From assembly GCF_018326005.1 (NCBI RefSeq), contig NZ_AP021903.1:5545001-5609000 (forward strand): a stretch of DNA of 64,000 nt, read 5' to 3'. The first letter of the stretch is position 1. Each line of letters opens with the position of its first letter. Positions 18,750-29,084 of the stretch are shown here, piece after piece. The notes under the pieces are model-generated. The model worked only from the letters and a program-made list of their open reading frames with translations, was not told where the DNA came from and searched no databases. The position numbers and the translations under genes are program-made. This DNA is from Pseudomonas sp. Seg1 (GTDB lineage: Bacteria; Pseudomonadota; Gammaproteobacteria; Pseudomonadales; Pseudomonadaceae).

Positions 18750-19921
18750 CAGCCTTGCCAGCTCTTCAAGCCACGGGCGATCCGTTCCACCGCTTCCTGT
18801 AAGCGAGGGAGGTTTTGCGTGTAGGCAAAACGCACATGGTGGCTGGCCTGATAGCGGCCGAAATCCAGTCCCGGGGTAAACGCCACATGCTCGGTTTCAA
18901 GGAAATGGCGGCAGAACGCGAAGGCATCGCCGCCGAACTTGCTGATATCGGCATACAAGTAAAAAGCACCTTCCGGCTCGACGGCGATGTTGAAACCCAA
19001 TTCGCGCAACGCGGGCAGGAGGAAGTCCCGACGCCGACCAAATTCAGCCCGGCGCTCTTCGAGAATGGCAATGGTGTCTGGCTCGAAACAGGCCAGTGCC
19101 GCGTACTGCGCCATGCTCGGCGCGCTGATGTAGAGGTTTTGCGCCAGTTTCTCCAGCTCGCTGACCGCCGCATCCGGTGCGACCAGCCAGCCCAGGCGCC
19201 AGCCGGTCATGCCGAAGTACTTGGAGAAACTGTTGAGGACGAAGGCGCTGTCATCGACTTCCAGCACGCTCGCCGCATCGGTGCCATAAGTCAGGCCGTG
19301 GTAGATCTCGTCGACGACCAGATGCCCGTGTCGCGCCTTGATGGCTGTGGATAACCCGGCCAGCTCATCGCGGGTCAGGATCGTCCCCGTCGGGTTGGCC
19401 GGCGAGGCCACCAATGCACCGACGCTGTCGTGATCCCAATGCCGCGCAACCAGGTCCGGCGTCAGTTGGTAGCGCACATCCGGGCCTACCGGCACGAGCT
19501 GCGCCGCACCTTCGACCAGACGCAGAAAGTGCCGGTTACACGGATACCCTGGATCGGCCAACAGCCAGTGCTTGCCGGGATCGACCAGCAACGCGCTGGC
19601 CAGCAACAAGGCGCCGGAACCGCCGGGCGTGATCAGAATTCGCCGCGGATCAATGTTCAGCCCGTAACGCGACTGATAAAAACCGGAAATCGCCTCGCGC
19701 AGCTCAGGAATGCCGCGCGCAGCGGTGTAACGCGTCTTGCCCGCCGTCAGCGCCGCTTGCCCTGCGCGGATGATCGGCTCGGCCGTGGTGAAGTCCGGTT
19801 CGCCAATTTCCAGATGGATAACGTCATGCCCTTCAGCCTGCAATTCATTGGCCCGCGCCAGCAGCGCCATCACATGGAACGGTTCGATCGCACGACTGCG
19901 CGCACTGTAGGGCTGAGCCAT
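18749..19921 (-). CDS. PLP-dependent class I/II aminotransferase
   Basis: The 390-residue enzyme is a fold-type I aminotransferase: SPANPTG, the YHGL region, and the PLP-lysine in [15 protein letters not shown] are visible. It belongs to the aspartate/alanine-aminotransferase-like group; the exact amino donor cannot be read from the sequence. Cytosolic, in a two-gene unit with sfsA. The start Met is followed by a typical short N-terminal arm. Confidence 0.88.
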   Translation of the reverse strand: MAQPYSARSRAIEPFHVMALLARANELQAEGHDVIHLEIGEPDFTTAEPIIRAGQAALTAGKTRYTAARGIPELREAISGFYQSRYGLNIDPRRILITPGGSGALLLASALLVDPGKHWLLADPGYPCNRHFLRLVEGAAQLVPVGPDVRYQLTPDLVARHWDHDSVGALVASPANPTGTILTRDELAGLSTAIKARHGHLVVDEIYHGLTYGTDAASVLEVDDSAFVLNSFSKYFGMTGWRLGWLVAPDAAVSELEKLAQNLYISAPSMAQYAALACFEPDTIAILEERRAEFGRRRDFLLPALRELGFNIAVEPEGAFYLYADISKFGGDAFAFCRHFLETEHVAFTPGLDFGRYQASHHVRFAYTQNLPRLQEAVERIARGLKSWQG

Positions 19922-20255
19922 TGGATTTCCTTCGACGGGGAAAAAGAGACGATTCTACTCATCTCCCGGAACGAGCGAGAACCCACCGCGGTCACAGCCT
20001 CAAGAACGCTGGACTGTAACGATATGAGCGTACGCTCCAGGATTGACTAAAATCAGTGATTGAACAGGTCTCCCACACCGCCAGACACGGCTTGCCAAAC
20101 ATTTGCAAGCGCCACCCGCCGGGGGCTCGACATCCGGGAGTAGCGCAGGCCGAATTGATCTGGTAAGTTCGCCCGCTTGCAGCCGCAGGGCCGGCAGGTG
20201 TCGGTGATGGAGCAATCCTGCGCAATGGATTACAAGAGTAGAGGCGGTCCATTTC
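19922..20255. promoter_or_regulatory. dksA upstream region
   Basis: This 334-bp gap between the divergent aminotransferase and dksA holds no gene I can support. It contains a perfect 12-bp palindrome GAGCGTACGCTC (20026-20037) and a TTGACT -35-like box at 20043-20048. A leader of over 150 bases to dksA is likely. No further element recognised. Confidence 0.4.
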
Positions 20256-20699
20256 ATGCCCACCCAAGCAAAGCAACAGCAGCAAGCGACGATCAGCGGC
20301 TTCGAACCTTACGTTCCGAAGGCAGGCGAAGAGTACATGGGCGCCCCCATGCGCGCGCACTTCACCAAGATCCTGAACAAGTGGAAACAGGACTTGATGC
20401 AGGAAGTCGACCGTACTGTTGATCACATGAAAGACGAAGCGGCCAACTTTCCTGACCCGGCCGACCGTGCCAGTCAGGAAGAAGAATTCGCCCTCGAGCT
20501 GCGCGCCCGCGACCGCGAGCGCAAGTTGATCAAGAAGATCGACAAGACGCTGGAGCTGATTCAGGACGAAGAATACGGCTGGTGCGAGTCCTGCGGCATC
20601 GAGATCGGCGTCAAGCGCCTCGAAGCCCGTCCGACTGCGGATCTGTGCATCGACTGCAAGACCCTGGCGGAAATCAAGGAAAAGCAGGTCGGCAAGTAA
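20256..20699 (+). CDS. dksA: RNA polymerase-binding transcription factor DksA
   Basis: The 147-residue factor enters the RNA polymerase secondary channel and, with ppGpp, represses rRNA promoters and activates amino acid genes. Visible parts are the coiled coil with the tip motif DPADRA (DxxDxA) and the C-terminal zinc finger C-x2-C...C-x2-C (CESCG, CIDCK). This is the zinc-containing form, not the Cys-less DksA2. gluQRS follows, as is usual, but after a terminator and a REP pair. Confidence 0.97.
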   Translation: MPTQAKQQQQATISGFEPYVPKAGEEYMGAPMRAHFTKILNKWKQDLMQEVDRTVDHMKDEAANFPDPADRASQEEEFALELRARDRERKLIKKIDKTLELIQDEEYGWCESCGIEIGVKRLEARPTADLCIDCKTLAEIKEKQVGK

Positions 20700-20713
20700 T
20701 CTCGACCTGAACG

Positions 20714-20743
20714 AAAAACGGAGCGTGCGAACGCTCCGTTTTT
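20714..20743 (+). terminator. Intrinsic terminator of dksA
   Basis: Stem AAAACGGAGCGT / ACGCTCCGTTTT with a GCGA loop, followed by T residues, 14 bases after the dksA stop. Confidence 0.9.
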
Positions 20744-20782
20744 GTTTCTGCCTTTTACCTGCCTTCTCTGTCTTCTCTGCCT

Positions 20783-20873
20783 TTGTGGGAGGGGGCTTGC
20801 TCCCGAATGCGGTGTGTCATAAACACAGTTGTTGACTGATTAACCGCATTCGGGAGCAAGCCCCCTCCCACAA
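20783..20873. repeat. REP inverted pair
   Basis: Arms TTGTGGGAGGGGGCTTGCTC... and its complement face each other around a short centre; a REP subtype different from the GAGTGAGCC type seen elsewhere in the window. Confidence 0.9.
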
Positions 20874-20912
20874 GGTAGTGCGCACAAGCCCTGAAAAAGT
20901 ACTATCGCTCCC

Positions 20913-21809
20913 ATGACTGCCAAAACCTCTCCCGCCTACATCGGCCGTTTCGCCCCCACGCCCAGTGGCCACTTGCACTTCGGCTCGCTGGTTGCTGCCC
21001 TCGCCTCTTACCTCGATGCGCGTTCGGTCGGCGGTCGCTGGCTGGTGCGCATGGAGGATCTCGATCCGCCGCGCGAAGAACCCGGCGCACAAGCGGCGAT
21101 TCTCAAGGCGCTGGAAAGCTACGGCTTCGAATGGGATGGCGAGATGGTGCGCCAGAGCGATCGGCACGACGCCTACGCCGAAGTCCTCAACAGCCTGTTC
21201 AATCACGGTCTCGCTTACGCCTGCACCTGTTCGCGCAAGCAACTGGAGCCTTATCACGGCATTTATCCGGGACTGTGCCGCAATGCCGGGCATGACCAGC
21301 AAGACGCCGCCATCCGCCTGCGCGTGCCGGAGCTGGAATACCACTTCATCGACCGTGTGCAGGGCGAATACCGTCAGCATCTGGGCCGCGATGTCGGCGA
21401 TTTCGTCATCCGTCGCCGCGACGGCCTCTACGCCTATCAATTGGCCGTGGTCCTCGACGATGCCTGGCAAGGCATCACCGATATCGTCCGTGGTGCCGAT
21501 CTGCTCGACTCGACGCCGCGCCAGCTTTACCTGCAAGAACTGCTGGGCCTGCGTCAGCCACGCTATCTGCACCTGCCGCTGATCACTCAACCGGACGGCA
21601 ACAAGCTCGGCAAATCCTACCGTTCGCCGCCGCTCGAAGCGGATCAAGCCACACCGTTACTGCTGCGAGCCCTGCGCGCATTGGGGCAAAACCCTGGCCC
21701 CGAGCTGGTCCATGCCTCGCCGCAGGAACTGCTCACTTGGGGCAGCACCCACTGGGACGCAAGCAAGATCCCGCGCACACTGACCCTCCCCGAAGCGCAA
21801 CTGTCATGA
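20913..21809 (+). CDS. gluQRS: Glutamyl-queuosine tRNA(Asp) synthetase
   Basis: The 298-residue enzyme attaches glutamate to queuosine at position 34 of tRNA(Asp). It is a truncated glutamyl-tRNA synthetase: the catalytic core has the HIGH-like motif (PTPSGHLHFGSL) and the KMSKS-like KLGKS, plus a CTC...C zinc site, but lacks the anticodon-binding domain. This domain loss separates it from GltX. Conserved next to dksA. Confidence 0.95.
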   Translation: MTAKTSPAYIGRFAPTPSGHLHFGSLVAALASYLDARSVGGRWLVRMEDLDPPREEPGAQAAILKALESYGFEWDGEMVRQSDRHDAYAEVLNSLFNHGLAYACTCSRKQLEPYHGIYPGLCRNAGHDQQDAAIRLRVPELEYHFIDRVQGEYRQHLGRDVGDFVIRRRDGLYAYQLAVVLDDAWQGITDIVRGADLLDSTPRQLYLQELLGLRQPRYLHLPLITQPDGNKLGKSYRSPPLEADQATPLLLRALRALGQNPGPELVHASPQELLTWGSTHWDASKIPRTLTLPEAQLS

Positions 21810-21886
21810 CGACACTTGCAGTCGCGCCGCCATCCGTTACCATCGCCGCACGTTTTCGGGCACGCGCATAAAAAAGAGAGGCCGGG

Positions 21887-22063
21887 ATGTACATCTATCG
21901 CTTGGTCCTGCTTTTGGTCGTGGGGATCTATCTGTTTTCTCCCGCCATCATGGATTGGTGGATCGACGCTACGGGCGCCTGGTATCGCCCTTATCTGCTC
22001 TGGCTGATCCTGATTGTCGTGACCTTCATCCTGCAGAGCCAAAAAGATGCCGATGAGCTTTAG
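21887..22063 (+). CDS. cbrX: Small membrane protein upstream of CbrA (CbrX-like)
   Basis: This 58-residue reading frame (MYIYRLVLLLVVGIYLF..., ending KDADEL) has two hydrophobic segments (about 5-22 and 34-52) and a short polar tail. Its last 11-17 bases overlap the start of cbrA, implying translational coupling. P. putida has a small gene, cbrX, in this position that couples to cbrA translation (from memory). GCCGGG-type weak ribosome site; AAAGAGAGG lies further upstream. Small genes of this kind are often missed. Confidence 0.78.
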   Translation: MYIYRLVLLLVVGIYLFSPAIMDWWIDATGAWYRPYLLWLILIVVTFILQSQKDADEL

Positions 22064-25001
22064 CCTGACCCAGATGATCCTGATCAGCGCTGCGTACCTG
22101 GCGGTGCTGTTCGGCGTTGCCTGGATCAGCGAACGGGGCATGATCCCGCGGGCGATCATTCGCCACCCACTGACCTACACCTTGTCGCTGGGGGTTTACG
22201 CCAGTGCGTGGGCGTTCTACGGCACGGTCGGCCTGGCCTATCAGTACGGCTACGGTTTTCTCTCCAGCTATCTCGGGGTCTCCGGCGCGTTTCTGCTGGC
22301 GCCGGTGTTGCTCTATCCGATCCTGAAAATCACCCGCACTTATCAACTGTCGTCGCTGGCGGATCTGTTTGCCTTCCGTTTTCGCAGCACCTGGGCCGGC
22401 GCACTGACGACGATATTCATGCTGATCGGCGTACTGCCGCTGCTGGCGTTGCAGATTCAGGCGGTGGCCGACTCTATCGGCATTCTCACCGGCGAGCCGA
22501 TTCAGAGCCGCGTAGCGCTGGCGTTCTGTGCACTGATCATTCTGTTCACGATTTTCTTCGGCTCCCGGCATATCGCCACCCGCGAGAAGCACGAAGGGCT
22601 GGTGTTCGCGATTGCCTTCGAATCGGTGATCAAGCTGATCGCCCTCGGCGGCGTTGGCCTCTACGCGTTGTACGGCGTATTCGATGGCCCGCAACAGCTT
22701 GAGCTGTGGCTGCTGCAAAACCAAACCGCCCTCGCCGCGCTGCACACGCCATTGCAGGAAGGCCCGTGGCGCACACTACTACTGGTGTTCTTCGCCTCGG
22801 CGATCGTGATGCCGCATATGTATCACATGACCTTCACCGAGAATCTCAACCCGCGCTCACTGGTCAGCGCGAGCTGGGGCTTGCCGCTGTTCCTGCTGTT
22901 GATGAGTCTGGCGGTGCCGCTGATCCTTTGGGCCGGCCTGAAGCTGGGCGCCACCACCGACCCGGAATACTTCACCCTCGGCATCGGCATTGCCGCCAAC
23001 AGCAAGCCGCTGGCCCTGCTGGCCTATGTCGGCGGATTGTCGGCCGCCAGTGGCCTGATCATCGTCACCACCCTGGCGCTGTCGGGCATGGCGCTGAACC
23101 ACCTGGTGCTGCCGCTCTATCAGCCGCCGGCCGAAGGCAACATCTACCGCTGGCTGAAGTGGACCCGCCGCGCACTGATCGTCGCGATCATCATGGCCGG
23201 CTTCTGCTTCTACCTGATGCTCGGCGCCGGGCAGGACCTGGCCAACCTCGGCATCGTGGCCTTCGTCGCCACGTTGCAATTCTTGCCGGGCGTGTTGTCA
23301 GTGCTGTACTGGCCGACCGCCAACCGTCGCGGCTTCATTGCCGGTCTGCTGGCGGGGATTCTGGTCTGGGTGATCACCATGCTGTTGCCGCTGGTCGGTA
23401 ATCTGCAGGGTTTCTACATCCCGCTGCTGAACATGATTTACGTGCTGGATGACACCAGCTGGCACATGGCGGCCATCGCGTCGCTGGCGGCCAACGTCTT
23501 GATGTTCACGCTGATCTCGCTATTCACCAACGCCAGCCCGGAAGAGGCTTCCGCAGCCGAAGCCTGCGCAGTGGATAACGTCCGTCGCCCGCAACGCCGG
23601 GAACTGCACGCCGCTTCGCCGCAGGAATTCGCCACGCAGTTGGCCAAACCGCTGGGCGCCAAGGCTGCGCAGAAAGAAGTCGAGCAGGCGCTGCGCGACC
23701 TTTATCTGCCGTTCGACGAACGTCGCCCCTATGCCTTGCGCCGTCTGCGCGATCGTATCGAAGCTAACCTTTCCGGCCTGATGGGCCCGAGTGTGGCGCA
23801 GGACATGGTCGAAACCTTCCTGCCGTACAAGGCCGGCGGTGAAAACTACGTCACCGAAGACATTCACTTCATCGAAAGCCGCCTCGAGGATTACCACTCG
23901 CGCCTGACAGGTCTGGCCGCCGAACTCGATGCCCTGCGCCGCTACCACCGCCAGACCTTGCAGGAATTGCCGATGGGCGTCTGCTCGCTGGCCAAGGATC
24001 AAGAGATCCTGATGTGGAACAAGGCTATGGAAGAGCTGACCGGCATCGCCGCGCAACGGGTGGTCGGCTCGCGCCTGAGCACCATCGGCAATCCGTGGAA
24101 AGAATTGCTGCAAGGTTTCATCAATCTGCCTGACGAACACTTGCACAAACAGCACCTGGCCCTCGACGGACAGACTCGCTGGCTGAACCTGCACAAAGCA
24201 GCGATTGATGAACCGTTGGCGCCGGGCAACAGCGGTCTGGTACTGCTGGTGGAAGATTTGACCGAAACGCAGATGCTCGAAGACAAACTGGTGCATTCCG
24301 AGCGGCTGGCCAGCATCGGTCGTCTCGCGGCCGGCGTCGCCCACGAAATCGGCAACCCGATCACCGGCATCGCCTGTCTGGCGCAGAACCTGCGCGAAGA
24401 ACGCGAAGACGACGGCGAGTTGACCGAGATCAGCGGACAGATTCTTGAACAGACCAAACGCGTGTCACGCATCGTTCAGTCACTGATGAGTTTTGCCCAT
24501 GCCGGCAGCCATCAGCACAGCGACGAGCCCGTTTGTCTGGCGGAAGTGGCGCAGGACGCCATCGGTCTGCTGGCCTTGAACCGGCGCAATTTCGAAGTGC
24601 AGTTCTACAATCTGTGCGACCCGGATCACTGGGTCGAAGGCGACCCGCAGCGGCTCGCACAGGTTTTGATCAATCTGCTCTCCAACGCCCGCGACGCCTC
24701 GCCGCCGCACAGTGCGGTACGGGTCAAGAGCGAAGCCGGCGAACACACGGTCGATCTGATCGTCGAGGACGAAGGCAGCGGTATTCCGAAGAACATCATG
24801 GATAGATTGTTCGAACCTTTCTTCACCACCAAGGATCCTGGCGAAGGCACCGGTCTGGGCCTTGCACTGGTCTATTCCATCGTTGAAGAGCATTATGGAC
24901 AAATCACCATCGACAGCCCGGCTGATGTACAAAGCCAACGCGGCACCCGTATCCGGGTGACCTTACCGCGTCATGTCGAAGCGACGTCCGCTGTGAACTG
25001 A
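22053..25001 (+). CDS. cbrA: Sensor histidine kinase CbrA with a transporter-like N-terminus
   Basis: The roughly 982-residue protein joins an SLC5-type sodium/solute symporter-like membrane domain (about residues 1-490, some 13 helices) to a cytosolic PAS region, a HisKA domain (phospho-His about 764 in GVAHEIGNP) and an HATPase (N box, [19 protein letters not shown]). It controls CbrB and so the carbon/nitrogen balance and histidine use. The ATG at 22053 is preferred; an ATG two codons upstream (22047) is possible. Both overlap the small upstream gene. Confidence 0.95.
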   Translation: MSFSLTQMILISAAYLAVLFGVAWISERGMIPRAIIRHPLTYTLSLGVYASAWAFYGTVGLAYQYGYGFLSSYLGVSGAFLLAPVLLYPILKITRTYQLSSLADLFAFRFRSTWAGALTTIFMLIGVLPLLALQIQAVADSIGILTGEPIQSRVALAFCALIILFTIFFGSRHIATREKHEGLVFAIAFESVIKLIALGGVGLYALYGVFDGPQQLELWLLQNQTALAALHTPLQEGPWRTLLLVFFASAIVMPHMYHMTFTENLNPRSLVSASWGLPLFLLLMSLAVPLILWAGLKLGATTDPEYFTLGIGIAANSKPLALLAYVGGLSAASGLIIVTTLALSGMALNHLVLPLYQPPAEGNIYRWLKWTRRALIVAIIMAGFCFYLMLGAGQDLANLGIVAFVATLQFLPGVLSVLYWPTANRRGFIAGLLAGILVWVITMLLPLVGNLQGFYIPLLNMIYVLDDTSWHMAAIASLAANVLMFTLISLFTNASPEEASAAEACAVDNVRRPQRRELHAASPQEFATQLAKPLGAKAAQKEVEQALRDLYLPFDERRPYALRRLRDRIEANLSGLMGPSVAQDMVETFLPYKAGGENYVTEDIHFIESRLEDYHSRLTGLAAELDALRRYHRQTLQELPMGVCSLAKDQEILMWNKAMEELTGIAAQRVVGSRLSTIGNPWKELLQGFINLPDEHLHKQHLALDGQTRWLNLHKAAIDEPLAPGNSGLVLLVEDLTETQMLEDKLVHSERLASIGRLAAGVAHEIGNPITGIACLAQNLREEREDDGELTEISGQILEQTKRVSRIVQSLMSFAHAGSHQHSDEPVCLAEVAQDAIGLLALNRRNFEVQFYNLCDPDHWVEGDPQRLAQVLINLLSNARDASPPHSAVRVKSEAGEHTVDLIVEDEGSGIPKNIMDRLFEPFFTTKDPGEGTGLGLALVYSIVEEHYGQITIDSPADVQSQRGTRIRVTLPRHVEATSAVN

Positions 25002-25023
25002 GACCGTCGAGAGTATCGAATCA

Positions 25024-26460
25024 ATGCCGCACATTTTGATCGTCGAAGACGAAACAATTATCCGCTCCGCCTTGCGCCGCCTGCTGGAACGCAATCAGTA
25101 CCAGGTCAGCGAAGCCGGTTCAGTGCAGGAAGCACAAGAACGCTTCACCATTCCTACGTTCGATCTGATCGTCAGCGATCTGCGCTTGCCGGGCGCCCCG
25201 GGCACCGAGCTGATCAAGCTCGGCCAAGGGACGCCGGTGCTGATCATGACCAGCTACGCCAGCCTGCGTTCGGCGGTCGACTCGATGAAGATGGGCGCGG
25301 TGGACTACATCGCCAAGCCTTTCGACCATGACGAAATGCTTCAGGCCGTCGCGCGGATCCTGCGTGATCGCCAATCGGCACCGGCTGCCGGCGAAGTGGT
25401 TGCCAGCAAACCGACCAATGGCAGCGGCAAATCCGCCGTTGACAACAGTAACGGCGAAATCGGCATCATCGGCTCCTGCCCGCCGATGCAGGATCTGTAC
25501 AGCAAGATCCGCAAGGTCGCGCCAACCGATTCCAATGTATTGATTCAGGGTGAGTCCGGCACCGGTAAAGAACTGGTGGCCCGCGCCCTGCACAACCTGT
25601 CGAAGCGCGCCAAGGCACCGATGATCTCGGTGAACTGCGCGGCCATTCCGGAAAGCCTGATCGAGTCCGAACTGTTCGGTCACGAGAAAGGTGCGTTCAC
25701 CGGCGCTAGCGCCGGTCGAGCCGGTCTGGTCGAAGCGGCGGACGGTGGCACGCTGTTCCTCGATGAAATCGGCGAACTGCCGCTGGAGGCCCAGGCCCGT
25801 CTGCTGCGCGTATTGCAGGAAGGCGAAATTCGCCGCGTCGGTTCGGTGCAGTCGCAGAAGGTTGATGTACGCCTGATCGCGGCGACTCACCGGGATCTGA
25901 AGAGTCTGGCGAAAATCGGCCAGTTCCGTGAAGACCTTTATTACCGTCTGCACGTGATTGCGCTGAAATTGCCGGCCCTGCGCGAGCGCGGCGCCGACGT
26001 CAACGAGATCGCCAATGCCTTCCTTGCTCGTCAGAGCGCACGCATCAACCGTACCGACCTGAAGTTTGCTGCCGATGCCGAACAGGCGATTCGGCACTAT
26101 TCCTGGCCGGGTAACGTGCGTGAGCTGGAAAACGCGGTCGAGCGCGCGGTGATCCTGAGCGAAAGCCCGGAAATCTCCGCCGACCTGCTGGGCATCGACA
26201 TCGAGCTGAGCGATCTGGAAGATGACGAGTTCATCGGTCTGCCGCCGCAAACCGCCGGCAATGCCAGCAACAGCAGCCACGAGCCGACCGAAGACCTGTC
26301 GCTGGAAGACTACTTCCAGCACTTCGTCCTCGAACATCAGGACCACATGACCGAGACCGAACTGGCGCGCAAACTGGGCGTCAGCCGCAAATGCCTGTGG
26401 GAACGCCGTCAGCGTCTGGGCATTCCACGGCGCAAGACCGGGGTCGCCAGCGAAAGCTGA
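25024..26460 (+). CDS. cbrB: Sigma-54-dependent response regulator CbrB
   Basis: The 478-residue NtrC-type activator has a receiver domain (phospho-Asp in VSDLRLPG, about 52), an AAA+ domain ([14 protein letters not shown] that contacts sigma-54, the Walker B stretch [14 protein letters not shown]) and a C-terminal Fis-type helix-turn-helix ([21 protein letters not shown]). CbrB activates crcZ, which begins about 200 bp downstream. cbrA and cbrB are 22 bp apart in one operon. Confidence 0.96.
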   Translation: MPHILIVEDETIIRSALRRLLERNQYQVSEAGSVQEAQERFTIPTFDLIVSDLRLPGAPGTELIKLGQGTPVLIMTSYASLRSAVDSMKMGAVDYIAKPFDHDEMLQAVARILRDRQSAPAAGEVVASKPTNGSGKSAVDNSNGEIGIIGSCPPMQDLYSKIRKVAPTDSNVLIQGESGTGKELVARALHNLSKRAKAPMISVNCAAIPESLIESELFGHEKGAFTGASAGRAGLVEAADGGTLFLDEIGELPLEAQARLLRVLQEGEIRRVGSVQSQKVDVRLIAATHRDLKSLAKIGQFREDLYYRLHVIALKLPALRERGADVNEIANAFLARQSARINRTDLKFAADAEQAIRHYSWPGNVRELENAVERAVILSESPEISADLLGIDIELSDLEDDEFIGLPPQTAGNASNSSHEPTEDLSLEDYFQHFVLEHQDHMTETELARKLGVSRKCLWERRQRLGIPRRKTGVASES

Positions 26461-26462
26461 AC

Positions 26463-26533
26463 GTTACCTGTCGAGTGTGCGGGTAACGCTTGAAGATGTG
26501 AAAAAACTGTTACCTCAGTCTTGTCACGTAACA
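26463..26533 (+). promoter_or_regulatory. CbrB-type upstream activating sites for crcZ
   Basis: Paired GTTAC / GTAAC half-sites occur at 26463-26467 with 26483-26487, and TGTTAC / GTAACA at 26508-26513 with 26528-26533. TGTTAC is the reported CbrB subsite motif as I remember it. They lie about 110-190 bp upstream of the crcZ start, a normal distance for a sigma-54 activator. Confidence 0.75.
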
Positions 26534-26572
26534 AAAGCCGGGGTTATCGGTAACGTAACCCCGGCTTTTTTT
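26534..26572 (+). terminator. Intrinsic terminator of cbrB
   Basis: Stem AAAGCCGGGGTTA / TAACCCCGGCTTT followed by a T run; it isolates crcZ from cbrAB read-through. Confidence 0.9.
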
Positions 26573-26631
26573 CGCCCCTCGAAAACGGTTATATCGACCT
26601 AACCCCTTGTTTTATTGGGTTTCGCAAAAGT

Positions 26632-26647
26632 TGGCACGGCACCTGCT
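26632..26647 (+). promoter_or_regulatory. Sigma-54 promoter of crcZ
   Basis: TGGCACGGCACCTGCT: the GG (26633-26634) and GC (26645-26646) are correctly spaced as -24 and -12. Predicted transcription start is near 26656-26659. Confidence 0.92.
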
Positions 26648-26657
26648 ATATGTTTAG

Positions 26658-27023
26658 TACAAGAACAATAACAAGCAATGCACAAGACAATAAAAATAAG
26701 ACGAATCGACTCACGCACAATAAAAACAAGACGGCGAGAGGCGCAGCTAACTGATTCTTTTGGAGAGGCGTTGTATTTGGGGCTTGCCCCACGACCAGGC
26801 CGAGAACAACAAAAACTGTCCTAAGACAGAGCCTGTACTGGTTGGATCGAGAGATCACTGCAATTCAGCGACCAAAGCAATCCGTTTGCTCTTGGCTCCC
26901 GATTGGGAGGGTCATGAAGCGAAAGCCTCATGACGAGGGCACTCAACAAAAACAAGAAGCCCGAATCAATAATAAAAAGAGCACGCAACTACTTCTTGGG
27001 GAGCTTCGGCTCCCCTTGTAGTT
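26658..27023 (+). ncRNA. crcZ: CrcZ catabolite-control small RNA
   Basis: This roughly 365-base RNA between cbrB and pcnB has no coding sense but six A-rich AAnAAnAA (CA) motif clusters: 26661-26675 (five triplets in phase), 26689-26700, 26719-26730, 26805-26816, 26945-26959 and 26968-26979. Such motifs bind Hfq with Crc; CrcZ titrates them and so relieves catabolite repression on poor carbon sources. The hairpin GGGGAGC TTCG GCTCCCC (26998-27015) followed by TTGTAGTTT is the terminator. Position, sigma-54 promoter and size all agree with known CrcZ. Confidence 0.93.
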
Positions 27024-27194
27024 TCTCCTCCGCAGCAAAATCCCCCATTTTTATCGCGCGCGATGCCTGTAGCCTGCGGCTTGCAGCTCAAATCGGCCGT
27101 GTCCTACACCATCCCCCGACTAAATGCTAGAATCTGCGCCCATCATGCGGTCATTCTTTGGTATGGCCGAACATTCCTTCAAACAGTGCATCCC

Positions 27195-28595
27195 ATGCTG
27201 AAGAAGCTGTTCCAGTCATTCCGAACTCCCGTGCGTCGTACGCAACACATCCGCAGCACCCCTGAAGTGCTCAACAGCGGCCAACATTCGCTGCAGAAAA
27301 CGCAATTCAGCCGCTACGCGGTGAATATCGTCGAACGCCTGCAAGGTGCCGGTTACCAGGCTTATCTGGTCGGCGGTTGCGTGCGTGACATGCTCCTGGG
27401 CATCACGCCCAAAGATTTCGACGTCGCCACCAGCGCCACCCCCGAGCAGGTCCGTGCCGAATTCCGCAATGCGCGGATCATCGGTCGCCGCTTCAAACTG
27501 GTGCACATCCATTTCGGTCGCGAAATCATCGAAGTCGCGACCTTCCGCGCCAATCACCCAGTCAACGAAGACGACGAAGACAGCAACCAGTCTTCGCGTA
27601 ACGAGAGCGGGCGGATTCTGCGCGACAACGTTTACGGCACCCTGGAAGAAGACGCGCAACGCCGCGACTTCACCATCAACGCCTTGTATTACGATCCGGT
27701 CAGCGAGCGCATTCTCGACTACGCCAACGGCGTGCACGACATCCGCAATCATTTGATCCGCCTGATCGGCGATCCCAAGCAACGCTATCAGGAAGACCCG
27801 GTACGCATGCTGCGGGCCGTGCGTTTCGCTGCCAAGCTCAACTTCGGCATCGAAAAACACACCGTGCAGCCAATTCGCGAACTGGCGCCGATGCTGCGCG
27901 AGATCCCGTCAGCACGCCTGTTCGAAGAAGTGCTGAAACTGTTCCTCTCCGGACACGGCGCAATCACTTTCGAGATGCTGGTCGATCTGCAACTTTTCGC
28001 CCCGTTGTTCCCGGCCAGTGCCGACGCACTGGAACACAACCCGGAGTACACCCACACGCTGATCAGCGAAGCGCTGACCAACACCGACCTGCGCATCAAG
28101 CAGAACAAACCGGTGACCCCGGCGTTCCTGTTTGCCGCCTTGCTGTGGCCTGCCCTGCCGGCCCGGGTGTTGCGTCTGCAAGAACGTGGCATGCCCCCTA
28201 TTCCTGCCATGCAGGAAGCGGCGCACGAGCTGATCGCCGAACAGTGCCAGCGCATCGCGATTCCAAAACGCTTCACCATGCCGATCCGCGAAATCTGGGA
28301 CATGCAGGAACGCCTGCCACGCCGCAGCGGCAAACGCGCCGACCTGTTGCTGGACAATCCGCGTTTCCGCGCCGGTTACGACTTCCTGCTGTTGCGTGAA
28401 AGCGCCGGCGAGCAGACCGATGGTCTGGGCGAATGGTGGACGGATTATCAGGACGGCAACGACAGCGAACGCCGCGACATGATCCGCGACCTCAGCGGCA
28501 AGGGTGATGATGCCAGTGGCGCGCCACGCAAGCGTCGACGCAGCAGCGGTTCCAAGCGCAAACGCGCCGGTGCACCGAGCGCTACGGGCGAGTAA
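27195..28595 (+). CDS. pcnB: Poly(A) polymerase I
   Basis: The 466-residue enzyme adds A tails to RNA 3' ends, promoting decay and quality control. It is of the class II nucleotidyltransferase family: GGCVRDMLLG, then DFDVATSATPEQV with the catalytic Asp pair, and RRDFTINAL. The C-terminus is rich in Arg/Lys (RKRRRSSGSKRKRAG), typical for RNA binding. The start at 27195 (MLKKLFQSFRTPVRR) is chosen over an in-frame ATG at 27063 because the extra residues read through crcZ-flanking non-coding DNA. Confidence 0.94.
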   Translation: MLKKLFQSFRTPVRRTQHIRSTPEVLNSGQHSLQKTQFSRYAVNIVERLQGAGYQAYLVGGCVRDMLLGITPKDFDVATSATPEQVRAEFRNARIIGRRFKLVHIHFGREIIEVATFRANHPVNEDDEDSNQSSRNESGRILRDNVYGTLEEDAQRRDFTINALYYDPVSERILDYANGVHDIRNHLIRLIGDPKQRYQEDPVRMLRAVRFAAKLNFGIEKHTVQPIRELAPMLREIPSARLFEEVLKLFLSGHGAITFEMLVDLQLFAPLFPASADALEHNPEYTHTLISEALTNTDLRIKQNKPVTPAFLFAALLWPALPARVLRLQERGMPPIPAMQEAAHELIAEQCQRIAIPKRFTMPIREIWDMQERLPRRSGKRADLLLDNPRFRAGYDFLLLRESAGEQTDGLGEWWTDYQDGNDSERRDMIRDLSGKGDDASGAPRKRRRSSGSKRKRAGAPSATGE

Positions 28596-28598
28596 GGC

Positions 28599-29084
28599 AT
28601 GGAACGCATCTACATCGGCATGGGCAGCAACCTCGCTGACCCGGCCGAACAATTGCGCAGCGCGCTCGACGCGCTGGAGCAATTGCCGCAGACCACCCTT
28701 GCCGGCGTTTCCGCCTTTTATCAAAGCGACTCGTTGCTGCCGGGCCAGCCGCGTTATACCAACGCCGTTGCAGCGCTCGACAGCGATCTTGCGCCGCTGG
28801 ATCTGCTCGATGCCTTGCAAGCCATCGAGAATGATCAAGGCCGCGAGCGCCTGGAGCGCTGGGGCCCGCGCACACTGGATCTGGACATTCTGCTGTTCGG
28901 TGATCGATTGATCGATGAGCCGCGACTGAAAGTCCCGCACTATCAGATTCAGGAACGCGCCTTCGTGCTCTATCCCCTTGCCGAACTGGCGCCGCAAGAT
29001 CTGCGTCTTGCCGATGACCGGACCCTCACCGATCTGCTGGCAGCCTGCCCGTTCGTCGGCCTCGAACGCCTCCCCCACCCCTGA
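28599..29084 (+). CDS. folK: 6-hydroxymethyl-7,8-dihydropterin pyrophosphokinase (HPPK)
   Basis: The 161-residue enzyme transfers pyrophosphate from ATP to 6-hydroxymethyl-dihydropterin in folate synthesis. Family signature RWGPRTLDLDILLFGD is intact, as are the N-terminal YIGMGSNL and the FVLYPLAELAP stretch. It starts 3 bases after pcnB, so it is co-transcribed with it. Confidence 0.96.
   Translation: MERIYIGMGSNLADPAEQLRSALDALEQLPQTTLAGVSAFYQSDSLLPGQPRYTNAVAALDSDLAPLDLLDALQAIENDQGRERLERWGPRTLDLDILLFGDRLIDEPRLKVPHYQIQERAFVLYPLAELAPQDLRLADDRTLTDLLAACPFVGLERLPHP

Noticed and set aside
26646..27130. Short open frames on both strands across crcZ
   Set aside because: They lie within or across a known type of non-coding RNA and its terminator, without ribosome sites.
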